Source: Blastococcus haudaquaticus
GTDB taxonomy: Bacteria; Actinomycetota; Actinomycetes; Mycobacteriales; Geodermatophilaceae
Direction: 5' to 3'
NCBI RefSeq assembly: GCF_900230285.1
Contig: NZ_OCNK01000001.1
Location: forward strand, 1,178,001-1,242,000
Length of the DNA: 64,000 bases
Both the position numbers and the translations under genes were made by a program. Of the stretch, positions 17,269-25,830 are shown piece after piece. Positions within the stretch are counted from its first letter, which is position 1. Each line of letters begins with the position of its first letter. Under the pieces are notes generated by a model. The model worked only from the letters and a program-made list of their open reading frames with translations, ran no database searches and was not told the DNA's origin.

Positions 17269-17724
17269 TCAGCCGGGGACGACCTCGATCGTCAGCTGGG
17301 TCGTGACCTCCGGGTGCACCCGCACGGTGACGCTGTGCTCGCCGGTGGTCTTGATGCTGCTGGGCAGCTCGATCCGGCGGCGGTCGAGCTCCGGACCACC
17401 CGCCGCGGAGACCGCGGCGGCCACGTCGGCGGTGGTGACGCGGCCGAACAGCCGGCCGCCCTCACCGGCGCGGGCCGGGACCTGCACCCTGAGGCCGGTC
17501 AGACGCCCGGCCACGGCCTGCGCGTCCTCGTGCGAGGCGACCTCGCGGGCGGCACGCGCCCGACGGAGCGACTCGACCTGCTTCTGGGCACCACGGGTGG
17601 CCGCGATGGCCAGGCCGCGGGGCAGGAGGTAGTTGCGGCCGTAGCCGCCCTTGACCTCGACGGTGTCACCGGAGGAACCGAGACCGGTGACCTCCTGCGT
17701 GAGGATCAGCTTCATGGTGCTCAT
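17269..17724 (-). CDS. rplI: 50S ribosomal protein L9
   Basis: About 151 residues. The N-terminal rRNA-binding domain is MKLILTQEVTGLGSSGDTVE with GGYGRNYLLPRGLAI, followed by the connecting helix (QVESLRRARAAREVASHEDA) and the C-terminal domain (LFGRVTTADVAAAV, SIKTTGEHSVTVRVHPEV). Full length for the family. The ATG at 17724 lies 2 nt after the rpsR stop; a second ATG three codons later (17715) gives the canonical MKLIL start. Neither has an SD site, so it relies on coupling to rpsR. Confidence 0.97.
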   Translation of the reverse strand: MSTMKLILTQEVTGLGSSGDTVEVKGGYGRNYLLPRGLAIAATRGAQKQVESLRRARAAREVASHEDAQAVAGRLTGLRVQVPARAGEGGRLFGRVTTADVAAAVSAAGGPELDRRRIELPSSIKTTGEHSVTVRVHPEVTTQLTIEVVPG

Positions 17725-17726
17725 GA

Positions 17727-17963
17727 TCAGCGCGCCGTCGAGGTGTAGGGCAGCAGTGCCATCTCGCGGCTGTTCTTCACGGCCACGGCGACGTCACGCT
17801 GGTGCTGGCTGCAGTTGCCGCTGACGCGGCGGGCACGGATCTTGCCGCGGTCGGAGATGAACTTCCGCAGCAGGGTCGTGTCCTTGTAGTCGATGTAGGT
17901 CGCCTTGTCCTTGCAGAACTGGCAGACCTTCTTCTTGATCTTGCGGATGGGAGGCTTTGGCAC
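17727..17963 (-). CDS. rpsR: 30S ribosomal protein S18
   Basis: 78 residues from a GTG with GGAG 9 nt upstream. Conserved [48 protein letters not shown]. The CxxC plus later Cys mark the zinc-binding (C+) form; actinobacteria often hold a second zinc-free copy elsewhere, used under zinc starvation. The wider open frame upstream is shadow sequence crossing the repeat element that separates rpsR from ssb. Confidence 0.97.
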   Translation of the reverse strand: MPKPPIRKIKKKVCQFCKDKATYIDYKDTTLLRKFISDRGKIRARRVSGNCSQHQRDVAVAVKNSREMALLPYTSTAR

Positions 17964-17993
17964 TGGGTTCTCCAGAAAGTGAGGTGATGGAGC

Positions 17994-18049
17994 GGCCGCT
18001 CGCCGGGGCCCGCGCCGAACGGAGAGGCGTGGGGGGCGAGGGGGTCCTT
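17994..18049 (-). repeat. Dispersed AAGGACC stem-loop element, copy 2 (between ssb and rpsR)
   Basis: Read on the minus strand it begins 2 nt after the ssb stop with AAGGACCCCC and ends GGCGAGCGGCC. The outer stem CTCGCC/GGCGAG is capped by GGACC/GGCC. It lies inside the ribosomal operon, upstream of the rpsR ribosome site, so it cannot be a simple full terminator. Confidence 0.7.
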
Positions 18050-18051
18050 CT

Positions 18052-18555
18052 TCAGAAGGGCGGTTCGTCCGACGGTCCGGCGGGCGTCGACCAGGGGTCG
18101 CTCGCTCCGCCGCCACCGCCGCCACTGCCGCCACCGGAGAAGCCGCCACCGCCGCCGCCGCCACCACCGAAGCCGCCGCCACCCTCACCGCGCGATGCGC
18201 GGGTGACCTTCGCGGTGGCGTAACGGAGGGACGGGCCGATCTCGTCGACCTCGAGTTCGATGACGGTGCGCTTCTCGCCTTCCTTCGTGTCGAAGGAGCG
18301 CTGCTTGAGGCGGCCGCTCACGATGACCCGCGAGCCCCGCGTCAGCGACTCGGCCACGTTCTCCGCGGCCTGACGCCAGACGTTGCAGCGGAGAAACAGC
18401 GCTTCGCCGTCCTTCCACTCCTGCGACTGGCGGTCGAAGGTGCGCGGGGTCGACGCGACGGTGAAGTTGGCGACGGCAGCGCCCGACGGCGTGAAGCGCA
18501 GCTCCGGATCGGCGGTGAGGTTGCCGATGACGGTGATGACGGTTTCGCCGGCCAT
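18052..18555 (-). CDS. ssb: Single-stranded DNA-binding protein
   Basis: 167 residues. The OB-fold ([20 protein letters not shown] to about residue 115) is followed by a Gly/Ser-rich linker (about 123-150, nearly all glycine) and the acidic tail ending DEPPF, the protein-interaction tip. It lies between rpsF and rpsR as in most bacteria. Clear ATG at 18555, two bases after the rpsF stop. Confidence 0.97.
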   Translation of the reverse strand: MAGETVITVIGNLTADPELRFTPSGAAVANFTVASTPRTFDRQSQEWKDGEALFLRCNVWRQAAENVAESLTRGSRVIVSGRLKQRSFDTKEGEKRTVIELEVDEIGPSLRYATAKVTRASRGEGGGGFGGGGGGGGGFSGGGSGGGGGGASDPWSTPAGPSDEPPF

Positions 18556-18557
18556 GG

Positions 18558-18845
18558 TCAGTGGGCCTCGGGGCGCATCAGCTTCGTGCGGAGCACCGAC
18601 TCGTTCAGGTTGAGCTGGCGGTCCAGCTCGGCCACGGCGGCGGGCTCGGACTCGATCGTGACGATCGCGTAGATGCCCTCGACCTGCTTCTTGATCTCGT
18701 AGGCCAGCCGACGCCGGCCCCAGATCTCGGTCTTGACGGTGCCACCGGCCTTGGTGACGACGGTCAGGAACCGGTCGAGCGAGGGAGCGATGGTCCGCTC
18801 CTCGAGCTCGGGGTCGAGGATGACCATCAATTCGTAGTTACGCAC
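18558..18845 (-). CDS. rpsF: 30S ribosomal protein S6
   Basis: 95 residues: [16 protein letters not shown], then [19 protein letters not shown] and [20 protein letters not shown], ending [10 protein letters not shown]. The GTG at 18845 was chosen because S6 proteins start MRNYELM; AGGAGG lies 11 nt upstream. First gene of the rpsF-ssb-rpsR-rplI operon. Confidence 0.96.
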   Translation of the reverse strand: MRNYELMVILDPELEERTIAPSLDRFLTVVTKAGGTVKTEIWGRRRLAYEIKKQVEGIYAIVTIESEPAAVAELDRQLNLNESVLRTKLMRPEAH

Positions 18846-19022
18846 GGAGAACCCCACCTCCTCTGGACTTGGCGGCTGCAGGACGTCTGCAGCAGGAGGG
18901 TCGTGCATGCGTCGCGCGCCCCGACAGGTGTCGAGAGCGCGCTGATCCAGGTTACCAGCGCCCGGGAACGCGGCGGCGGCCGCCGTCCCCGGGGGACGAC
19001 GGCCGCCGGCCGGGTGCGCTCG

Positions 19023-20072
19023 TCACTCCACCGGCGAGCGCGACGCCTGGTGGGTGCGGACCAGTGCGGCCGTGACCGCGGCGAGGGCCACCACCGCGGC
19101 CAGGGCAGCGGCAGGGAGCGTCTGGGCGGGGGTCGCCTCGGAGGCGGCCTGCGTGACCGGGTCGCTCTCCTCGAGGGCGACGTCGTCCAGGCCGGCCAGC
19201 TGACCGAACACCGGCACCGACGCGCCGTCGTAGCTGCCCGCCACACCGCCGGCACCGCCCCCCGAACCCGCGCGGTCGGCCCCGCCGAGGCTGCGGCCGG
19301 GCACGAAGTAGCGCGACGGGTCGAACGCGGAGGCGGCCACGATGTCCGACGGCGTCATCCGCGGTGCGCCGAAGTCGGTGTCGTACGTGTAGACGTCACC
19401 CGGGGTGCCGGCCAGCGGGGATCCGTCGGTGGCGCCGTCGGTGGGCGCGGGAGCACCCGGTCCGGCCGGTCCGGTCGGGCCGCCGGGGGTGGGCGGCGGC
19501 TGGACCTGCCCGGTCGGCAGCGGCACGTTGACCTGCGGGAGCTGCGGCAGCCCCACGCTGGGCAGGGTGGGCAGGTTCGGCGCGATGGTCTGCACGACGT
19601 AGGGGATCGGGGCGGGCAGCGGCGGGAGCGACGCCAGGGTCTTGTCCACCACCTGCTGCAGGGTCACGCCCACCGGCAGGCTGGCCTGCGGGACGATCCG
19701 GTAGGTGTAGGTGATCGAGCCGGTGGTCGCCGGAGCCGAGAAGTTCCACGCAGCGCTCTGGTCGGTGGCGAGCTTCCGCTCCTGGCCGAAGAAGTTCACC
19801 GCGACGTCGGTGTGGACCGTGACGGAGAGGTTGACCAGCCCGAGGTTGATCCCGCCCTTGTTCTGCGCCGGGATCTTGTTCACGAACGTCACCGACCCGC
19901 CCGCGTCGACACTGGCCACGGGAGGCGTCAGGTTCCTGATCTCGATCGTCGCGCTCGGGGCGGCCGCGGCGCTGGGGGCCATGAGGACCGAGAAGGCGGC
20001 CACGCCCAACCAACCGAGTACCGCAGCGGCGACTCCTCGCTGCGCGGTTCGACGGATCCGACCGGTTGCCAT
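19023..20072 (-). CDS. Secreted, C-terminally anchored cell-surface protein of unknown function
   Basis: About 349 residues from an ATG with GGAGG 11 nt upstream. The signal peptide is GVAAAVLGWLGVAAFSVLMA with cleavage near SAAAAPSA. A beta-rich globular part (SATIEIRNLTPPVASVDAGG to about residue 130) holds SITYTYRIVP. A long Pro/Gly/Thr linker follows (QVQPPPTPGGPTGPAGP and on), then a C-terminal hydrophobic helix (ALAAVVALAAVTAALV) with a basic tail. It resembles wall-spanning surface proteins. No sortase LPxTG motif was seen. It sits alone between rpsF and the endonuclease gene. Confidence 0.68.
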   Translation of the reverse strand: MATGRIRRTAQRGVAAAVLGWLGVAAFSVLMAPSAAAAPSATIEIRNLTPPVASVDAGGSVTFVNKIPAQNKGGINLGLVNLSVTVHTDVAVNFFGQERKLATDQSAAWNFSAPATTGSITYTYRIVPQASLPVGVTLQQVVDKTLASLPPLPAPIPYVVQTIAPNLPTLPSVGLPQLPQVNVPLPTGQVQPPPTPGGPTGPAGPGAPAPTDGATDGSPLAGTPGDVYTYDTDFGAPRMTPSDIVAASAFDPSRYFVPGRSLGGADRAGSGGGAGGVAGSYDGASVPVFGQLAGLDDVALEESDPVTQAASEATPAQTLPAAALAAVVALAAVTAALVRTHQASRSPVE

Positions 20073-20202
20073 CGTCTTCTCTACCTCCACTGTGCGCCGA
20101 GATCAGCTCGCCTACTGGTGAGTAACCCCCGTCACGTTGCTTGAACGATGATGTGTGATCGCAGTTACGGCTAAACCTGAAATCGGGGAAGAACTAGGGT
20201 CC

Positions 20203-21024
20203 GTGAGCGTGGCTCTCCACCCGATCGGCGTACACGTCGGCCCTGGTCTGACCGAGGACAACGAGCTCGAGGACGGCGGCCCGCTGGCCCGCGCGGCCGA
20301 GATGGACGCCGACGGCGTCCAGGTGTTCCTCACCGACCCGCAGAGCTACAAGAACCCGAAGCCGCGGCCCGACCAGGCGGACCTGCTGGGCTCGGACGTC
20401 ATGGTCGTGGTCCACGCGCCGTACATGCTGAACGTCGCGACGACGAACAACCGGATCCGCGTCCCGGGCCGCAAGCTGCTCGCGGCGCACGCCGCGGGGG
20501 CGGCAGCCATCGGCGCCTTCGGCCTGGTCGTGCACGGTGGGCACGTACTGGCCGAGGACGACCCGGCGATCGGTGTGGACAACTGGCGCAAGACGTTCGC
20601 CTACCAGCAGAAGGACGGCGGCTTCCCGCTCCCGCTGCTGATCGAGAACACCGCCGGGGGCGGCAACGCCATGGCGCGCGACCTCGACGCCGTCGACCGG
20701 CTGTTCGACGCCGTCGGCGAGTTCGGCGCCGGTTTCGTGCTCGACACCTGCCACGCCTGGGCGGCCGGCTGGGACCTGTCCACCGTGGTCGACGACGTCC
20801 GCGCCCGGGCGGGCCGGATCGACCTGGTGCACCTGAACAACAGCCGCGACCCGCACGGCTCCAGCCGCGACCGGCACGCCCCGCTGACCGAGGGCGAGAT
20901 CCCCACCGAGCTACTGGTCGAGGTGGCGCGGGCGGCCGACTGCCCCGTCGTCCTCGAGACCCCCGGGGACGCCGCGTCGCACGCCGAGGAGATCGCCCTC
21001 CTGCGCACCGCCCTCGGGGGCTGA
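20203..21024 (+). CDS. Endonuclease IV / xylose isomerase-like TIM-barrel (AP endonuclease family 2)
   Basis: About 273 residues. Metal-ligand motifs of the family are present: VVVHAPYMLN, GLVVHGGHV, LLIENTAGGG (ligand Glu), VLDTCHAWAAGWD (Asp and His), LVHLNNSRDPHGSSRDRHAP and CPVVLETPGD. This matches endonuclease IV, which cleaves DNA at abasic sites, though distant sugar isomerases share the fold. Start uncertain: GTG at 20203 or 20209; an upstream in-frame ATG at 20155 is also possible. Its last 114 bp overlap the 3' end of the convergent GT87 gene. Confidence 0.8.
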   Translation: MSVALHPIGVHVGPGLTEDNELEDGGPLARAAEMDADGVQVFLTDPQSYKNPKPRPDQADLLGSDVMVVVHAPYMLNVATTNNRIRVPGRKLLAAHAAGAAAIGAFGLVVHGGHVLAEDDPAIGVDNWRKTFAYQQKDGGFPLPLLIENTAGGGNAMARDLDAVDRLFDAVGEFGAGFVLDTCHAWAAGWDLSTVVDDVRARAGRIDLVHLNNSRDPHGSSRDRHAPLTEGEIPTELLVEVARAADCPVVLETPGDAASHAEEIALLRTALGG

Positions 21025-22539
21025 GCGCAGCAGCCGCACCCCACGCAGCAGCCGGCGGTCCGGAGCCCGGTCGAGCGGGCCCCCGGCCGGATCGTCGACC
21101 CCGGGCCAGCTGGTCCGCACCACGTCGCCGTCCGGGCGCAGCACGTCGCGGACGACGAGGGCCATGAGCACGAGGACCGCCGTGTCGCGCAGGAGCACGC
21201 CGAAGAAGAACCACTCGACCTCGATGCCGCGGTTGTCCGTGCCGAGGTAGTGCAGCATCGTCACGATCCACACCATGACCTCGGTGGCCTGCCAGAGCAG
21301 CAGGGAACGCCAGCGCGGGCGGGCGAGCACGGCCAGGGGCAGCAACCAGAGCGAGAACTGCGGACTCCACACCTTGTTGAGCAGCAGGAAACCGGCCACC
21401 AGCAGGAAGGCCAGCTGCGCCACCCGGGGGCGGACGGGCGCAGCCATCCCGAGCCATGCGACGCCGGCCGCGAGCGCGAGCAGGCACACCGTGACGACGG
21501 CGTTGAGGACCGACGGCGTCTCGCCCGCCGCGAGCGGGCCGTCGAGGATGCGCTGGTCGGTCGCGTGCAGCGCGATGTTCCAGATCGACTCCGGGTTGGC
21601 CGGCCGCTCGCGGCTGAAGACGAAGAACCAGGACCAGTTGTCCGCCGCGGCGAGCGCGACGGGGAGGTTCACCGCCGACCAGGCCACCGCCGCGGCCGCC
21701 ACCGCCACCACCCAGGCCCGCAGCCGGCCGGCCCGCAGGCAGAGCACGAAGAGGACCCCGAACAGCAGCAGCGGGTAGAACTTCGCCGCGATGCCCAGGC
21801 CGAGGAGGACACCGGCCGCCACCGGGCGGGACCGCGCCCAGGCGAGCATGCCGAGGGTGGCGAGCGCGACGGCGAGCAGGTCCCAGTTCGTGAAGGCGTG
21901 CACGAGCAGGATCGGGGACAGGCCGATCATCGCCGCGTCCCAGGGCCGACGGCCGGACAGCCCGAGCACCGCGCGCACCAGCACGAGCGCGCAGGCAGAC
22001 AGCAGGAGGCACGTCAGGACGGTGAAGGCCTGCACGGTCGGGACGCCGGGCAGCAGGCCGACCGAGTCCGTCGCCGTGACGTACAGGCGGGCTCCGGTCG
22101 CGGCGAGGGCCATCAGGCCGCCGGTGAGGACCGGGTACTCGACCCGCGCGTCCAGGTAGGGCAGGGCTCCCTCGCCGAGGCCGTAGCTGCCGAAGAGCGG
22201 CACCGCGTCGGAGTAGCAGAGATGGGTGTACTGGCGCGAGCCGCTCCAGTCCCCCGAGGCGCAGGGCGCCTGCTTGGCCCACGCGAGCGCCAGGACGCAG
22301 GTGGCGAAGAGGAGGCAGACGCGGAGCGGCGTCCAGAACCGGGCCCGCCCGGTCACCGCGTGCCGGCCCCAGGGGCCACCTACGGCCTCGCTCGCCTGCG
22401 CCGCGACGGCATCGACCCAGGTGGGGACCACGCGATCGGGTCGCGAGGGCGGCGTGACCACCGGTGCGCCCGTTCCACGTGGAACGTGCACGGACCCCCC
22501 CGGAGTGGTTCCGGAGGGGTCCGTGGAGGTGGTGCTCAC
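20911..22539 (-). CDS. GT87-like polyprenol-phosphate mannosyltransferase (multi-pass membrane protein)
   Basis: Up to 542 residues with about ten membrane helices, for example PLRVCLLFATCVLALAWAKQ, AFTVLTCLLLSACALVLVRA and LLLFGVLFVLCLRAG. Between the first helices is ALPYLDARVEYPVLTGGLMA, the acidic loop region seen in mycobacterial alpha-mannosyltransferases; Rv0051 holds the same position next to ponA1. It probably adds mannose from a lipid carrier to a cell-envelope glycan. The GTG at 22539 is the longest start. A parS site and a hairpin fall in the first 25 codons, so initiation further in (for example before VVPTWVDAV) is possible. The 3' end overlaps the endonuclease gene antisense. 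Confidence 0.75.
   Translation of the reverse strand: MSTTSTDPSGTTPGGSVHVPRGTGAPVVTPPSRPDRVVPTWVDAVAAQASEAVGGPWGRHAVTGRARFWTPLRVCLLFATCVLALAWAKQAPCASGDWSGSRQYTHLCYSDAVPLFGSYGLGEGALPYLDARVEYPVLTGGLMALAATGARLYVTATDSVGLLPGVPTVQAFTVLTCLLLSACALVLVRAVLGLSGRRPWDAAMIGLSPILLVHAFTNWDLLAVALATLGMLAWARSRPVAAGVLLGLGIAAKFYPLLLFGVLFVLCLRAGRLRAWVVAVAAAAVAWSAVNLPVALAAADNWSWFFVFSRERPANPESIWNIALHATDQRILDGPLAAGETPSVLNAVVTVCLLALAAGVAWLGMAAPVRPRVAQLAFLLVAGFLLLNKVWSPQFSLWLLPLAVLARPRWRSLLLWQATEVMVWIVTMLHYLGTDNRGIEVEWFFFGVLLRDTAVLVLMALVVRDVLRPDGDVVRTSWPGVDDPAGGPLDRAPDRRLLRGVRLLRSAPEGGAQEGDLLGVRRGVPGGLEDDGAVGRPRHLDQ
22472..22485. other. parS site (perfect), inside the GT87 gene 5' end
   Basis: gttccacgtggaac, a perfect 14-bp palindrome identical to three other copies in the window and to the known actinobacterial ParB-binding consensus. 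Confidence 0.9.
22490..22524 (-). terminator. Possible hairpin downstream of ponA
   Basis: Inverted repeat acggacccc (22490-22498) with ggggtccgt (22516-22524), strengthened by ccgg/ccgg inside. It is about 50 bp past the PBP stop, but lies within the annotated start of the GT87 gene. Either it is a terminator and the GT87 start is further in, or it is only part of the coding sequence. Confidence 0.45.
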
Positions 22540-22574
22540 CCGCTCAGTGTGCGGGACGGGAGGAGCCGCACGGC

Positions 22575-25037
22575 TCAGCCGTCGCCGTCCTCCTCGGGCA
22601 ACCCGGGCACGCCTTCCTGCGGCGCGTCCGGGTCGGGGTCCGGGTTCGGGTTCGGGTTCGGATTGGGGTTGGGGTTGGGGTTCGGGTCCGGATTGGGGTT
22701 CGGGTCCGGATTGGGGTTCGGGTTCGGGTCGGGGTTCGGCGCGGGGCTCGGGACCGTGCTCGGCGTCGGGGCCGTGGTGGCCGGCACGTCCGGCTCCGGC
22801 TCCGGCTCCGGTTCCGGCTCCGGGACGCCCTCGCCCGTGTCTCCCTCGATGAGCGGCTCGCTCGGCAGCTCCTCTTCCGGCGTGCCGGCGAGGACGGTGT
22901 TCATGAACTCCTGCCAGATGGCGCCCGGGAGCCCCGAGCCGTAGATGATCTGCTCCCGCGCGTTGCGGATCGGGTCGTTCGGGTTGTCGTTGCCCATCCA
23001 GACGGCCGTGGACAGGGACGGGGTGTACCCGACCATCCAGGCGTCGGAGTTCTCCTCCGCGTTGAGGCCCTGGGTACCGGTCTTGCTGGCGACCTCCCGC
23101 CCGCCGTCCAGTGCCCGACGCGAGTACGAGGCGACGTCCTTGAGCGCGTAGGTGACGTCGTTGGCCACGTCGGCGTCGATGACCTGCTCGCCCGGGTCGC
23201 CGGCGTACTCGAGCAGGACCGCGCCCGCGTTGTCGGCGACCTTCGCGACGAAGTACGGATCCCGCTCGACGCCGCCGGCGGCGAAGGTGGCGAAGCCGTG
23301 CGCCTGGTCGATCGTGCGCATCTCGTACTCACCGATGCCGATCGAGGAGCCGATCGTCCCGGTCTCCGGGTTGGCCAGGGTCGGCACGCCGAGCAGCAGG
23401 GGGCTGCCCTCCTCCCACACGTCGGGCAGACCGGAGGCCCGCCGGGCCACGTCGGCGACCTTGTCCGGGCCCACCTCGTAGGCCAGCCCGTAGAAGGTGG
23501 TGTTCAGGGAGCGGGTGATGGCCTCCTGCAGCGTGCACGACCCGCACGAGGCACCGCCGGAGTTGCGCACGGGGGCGTCGCGGTCCGGGAACTCCTGGGG
23601 CGAGCTCCCGTCACGGCGCGCCGTGACGCTGATGCCCTGCTCCAGCGCCGCCGCCAGGACGTAGGGCTTCACCGACGACCCCGGCTGACGCTGCGCCCGC
23701 GCGTAGTCGATGGCGCCCTCGCCGGCTCCGACGTCACCGCCGTAGTACGCCTTCACGGCGCCCGTGCGCGGGTCCACCGCCACGATGGCCTCCCGCAGGC
23801 CCTCGGGCTCCCCGTCCATGACCTCGGCGACGGCCGTCACCGCGGCGTTCTGCATGCCCGGGTCCACCGTGGTGGTGATCCGGAGGCCGCCGGCGCGCAC
23901 CTGCTGCTCGTCGTACCCGTGCTTGCCCTCCATCTCGGCGAGCACCCGGTTGACGATCAGGCCCTTGTAGTCGGTCGGGATGCCGAGCGACGAGCCGGCC
24001 TTGGGCAGGACCGCGGGGTACACGGAGGCGGCGCGCTCCTGGGAGGTCAGCCACCCCTCCTCGACCATGGCGTCGAGCACCCGGCCCCAGCGGTCCTGGG
24101 CGTCCTCCGGGCTGACCTCGGGGTCGTACCGCGAAGGGCTGCGGATGAGGACCGCGAGCACGGCCCCCTGCTGCGCGGTCAGCTGGGCGGCGGAGACACC
24201 GAAGTAGGTATTGGCCGCGGCCTCGATGCCGTAGGCACCCCGGCCGTAGTAGATCGTGTTCAGGTAGTTCTCGAGGATCTGCTGCTTGGTGTAGTTGTTG
24301 TCGAGCTTGATCGACAGGAAGAGCTCCTGGAACTTCCGGCTGAACGTCTGCTCGGAGTTCTGCAGGATCGCGTTCTTCACGTACTGCTGGGTGATCGTGG
24401 AGCCACCCTGGGTCGCGCCGCCGGTCAGGTTGTTCCACGTGGCCCGGATGATCGCGGGCACGGAGATCCCGGGGTCGGAGTAGAAGCTGCGGTTCTCCGC
24501 CGCCAGGACGGCGTTCTGGGCCGGCTCGGCGATCTGGTCCAGCGCCACGTTCGTGCGGTTCTCGTCGCCGAGGCGCGCCATCTCGGTCGTGCCGTCGGAG
24601 TAGTAGATGACCGTCGTCTGGGCCGTGGTGATGGAGTCGGGGCTCGGCACCTCGGTGCTGGCGTAGACGACACCGACGAAGACACCGAGCAGCACCAGCA
24701 TGCCCGCCATCAGCCCACCGGCGATCTTGAGCCGGCGTCTGCGCTTCTGCTTCTTGCTCCGCGCGGTGCCCTTGGGCCCGCCTGCCTTCGCCGCGCTGCC
24801 CTTGGTGCCGGAGCCCCGGGGCTTGGCACCGGCGGCGGCACCGGCAGGGCGGCTGCCCGGGGGACGAGGCGGGGTGCCGCCGGAGCGGGCGGCCGTCGTG
24901 CGGGCCCGCCCGCCGCCCGCGGCCGGCCGACCTGATCCACGGCCGCCCCCGCCGGTGCTCCGGGTCCGCGCGGGCGGCGGACGGCGGACCGATCCGGCGC
25001 GCGGCGCTACGGGCGAGGTCTCGTCGTGGGAAGGCAC
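22575..25037 (-). CDS. ponA: Bifunctional class A penicillin-binding protein (PBP1/PonA type)
   Basis: About 820 residues from a GTG at 25037 (AGAGAGGGG upstream). A cytoplasmic basic, Gly/Arg-rich tail of about 100 residues precedes one membrane helix (KIAGGLMAGMLVLLGVFVGV). The GT51 transglycosylase domain has AAENRSFYSD and the typical GGSTITQQYVKNAI. The transpeptidase has the nucleophile SSVKPY, SLNTTFYGLA (SxN) and ASKTGTQG (KTG). It polymerises and cross-links peptidoglycan. The C-terminus is a long tail of alternating Asn-Pro/Asp-Pro. Position beside DUF5318 and GT87 matches Rv0049-ponA1-Rv0051. Confidence 0.95.
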   Translation of the reverse strand: MPSHDETSPVAPRAGSVRRPPPARTRSTGGGGRGSGRPAAGGGRARTTAARSGGTPPRPPGSRPAGAAAGAKPRGSGTKGSAAKAGGPKGTARSKKQKRRRRLKIAGGLMAGMLVLLGVFVGVVYASTEVPSPDSITTAQTTVIYYSDGTTEMARLGDENRTNVALDQIAEPAQNAVLAAENRSFYSDPGISVPAIIRATWNNLTGGATQGGSTITQQYVKNAILQNSEQTFSRKFQELFLSIKLDNNYTKQQILENYLNTIYYGRGAYGIEAAANTYFGVSAAQLTAQQGAVLAVLIRSPSRYDPEVSPEDAQDRWGRVLDAMVEEGWLTSQERAASVYPAVLPKAGSSLGIPTDYKGLIVNRVLAEMEGKHGYDEQQVRAGGLRITTTVDPGMQNAAVTAVAEVMDGEPEGLREAIVAVDPRTGAVKAYYGGDVGAGEGAIDYARAQRQPGSSVKPYVLAAALEQGISVTARRDGSSPQEFPDRDAPVRNSGGASCGSCTLQEAITRSLNTTFYGLAYEVGPDKVADVARRASGLPDVWEEGSPLLLGVPTLANPETGTIGSSIGIGEYEMRTIDQAHGFATFAAGGVERDPYFVAKVADNAGAVLLEYAGDPGEQVIDADVANDVTYALKDVASYSRRALDGGREVASKTGTQGLNAEENSDAWMVGYTPSLSTAVWMGNDNPNDPIRNAREQIIYGSGLPGAIWQEFMNTVLAGTPEEELPSEPLIEGDTGEGVPEPEPEPEPEPDVPATTAPTPSTVPSPAPNPDPNPNPNPDPNPNPDPNPNPNPNPNPNPNPDPDPDAPQEGVPGLPEEDGDG
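22619..22741 (-). repeat. NPDP/NPNP-encoding low-complexity tract in ponA
   Basis: Imperfect 6- and 12-bp units (gggttcgg, ggattgggg) encode about 40 residues of PNPDPNPNP-type sequence at the PBP C-terminus. Length variation by slippage is likely. Not a CRISPR array: there are no spacers and the frame is kept. Confidence 0.9.
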
Positions 25038-25211
25038 GAGGAACCCCTCTCTCTGTCGGTTCTCTGTCGTCGATCGTCTTCGGCGGCCGACCGATGGTCC
25101 AGCCTGGCGTGTCGCGCCCTGCGAGCGGGGGAGGACCGCGCGCATCGGCACCCGTGCGGGGCTGCTGTGACGGAGGGGTCCGGCGTGACGCCGGCCCTCC
25201 CGCCCCGGGCG

Positions 25212-25649
25212 CTACTCCGTGGCCGTCCGGCGCCGCCCCCTGCGGGGCTGCTGCCCCGGCACGGGCTCGACACCCAGCACGTACGAGGAGTCGAGGTGGT
25301 TCCAGCCACAGCTGCGACACACCTCGACGGCGTACACCGTGAACTCGTCCTGTGCGGCGTCCATCCGGGCCAGTTCGGCCCCGGTCTTCGCCTGCCCCGA
25401 GGTCGGGCCCAGGTGGTCGCCGTACACGTAGTTCACCAGGGTCAGCTGTTCCTTGCGGCACACCGGGCAGGCGATCGAGGTCGCCTCGCCGTGGTACTTC
25501 GCCGCCCGGGAGAGGTACGGACTCGCGTCGCAGACCTCGAACAGACCCGTGCGGCCCGCGTACACGTCGGCGAGAACAGCTCGCCGCTGCAGCGAGTAGT
25601 CCACGACGGAGCGACGTCCGGGCACGGCGGCCAATGTACGCAGTGACAC
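25212..25649 (-). CDS. DUF5318 family protein (zinc-ribbon-like)
   Basis: Up to 145 residues. The core is VVDYSLQRRAVLADVYAGRT followed by CDASPYLSRAAKYHGE, a CxxC in IACPVCRKEQL and a second in VEVCRSCGWNHLDSSYVLG, which suggests a zinc ribbon. It is an actinobacterial family of unknown function, encoded beside ponA1 in mycobacteria (Rv0049) as here. Start uncertain: GTG 25649 was used; later starts just before VVDYSL are possible. The upstream side carries a small perfect palindrome (25651-25668). Confidence 0.75.
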   Translation of the reverse strand: MSLRTLAAVPGRRSVVDYSLQRRAVLADVYAGRTGLFEVCDASPYLSRAAKYHGEATSIACPVCRKEQLTLVNYVYGDHLGPTSGQAKTGAELARMDAAQDEFTVYAVEVCRSCGWNHLDSSYVLGVEPVPGQQPRRGRRRTATE

Positions 25650-25650
25650 T

Positions 25651-25668
25651 GCGATCCTCGCGGATCGC
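25651..25668. repeat. Small palindrome, copy A of a two-copy pair
   Basis: gcgatcc-tcgc-ggatcgc, with a flanking tgacact. The same core with flanking tgacatt recurs at 42850-42868. Confidence 0.6.
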
Positions 25669-25708
25669 GACCGCCGCCACCTGCCGTCCCCGACACCGCG
25701 GAGCCGCC

Positions 25709-25767
25709 GGGCCGCGCTGCAGGGGCCCGCCGCGAGCTTGCGAGCGGTGGGCGGCAGCGGGGTCCTT
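25709..25767 (-). repeat. Dispersed AAGGACC stem-loop element, copy 3 (divergent gap before padR)
   Basis: On the minus strand it runs AAGGACCCCGCTGC to GCAGCGCGGCC, with the centre CTCGCAAGCTCGCGG. It is one of the few copies not directly after a stop codon: it lies upstream of two divergent genes. Confidence 0.75.
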
Positions 25768-25770
25768 CTG

Positions 25771-25804
25771 CTGCGCGGACCCCTCCGGGGCCCACTCGGC
25801 GCGA
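25771..25804 (+). repeat. Second dispersed repeat, partial copy
   Basis: ctgcgcggacccctccgggg followed by cccactcggcgcga. It shares this core with copies at 42900-42950 (+) and 53713-53761 (-), but lacks their agccgctgagtc left part. Confidence 0.7.
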
Positions 25805-25830
25805 CCCCGAGGGTCGCCATGTCATGGCTT

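Noticed and set aside
22619-22741. Tandem repeats as a possible CRISPR array
   Set aside because: No unique spacers, units of 6-12 bp, and the frame encodes a Pro/Asn/Asp tail of the PBP.
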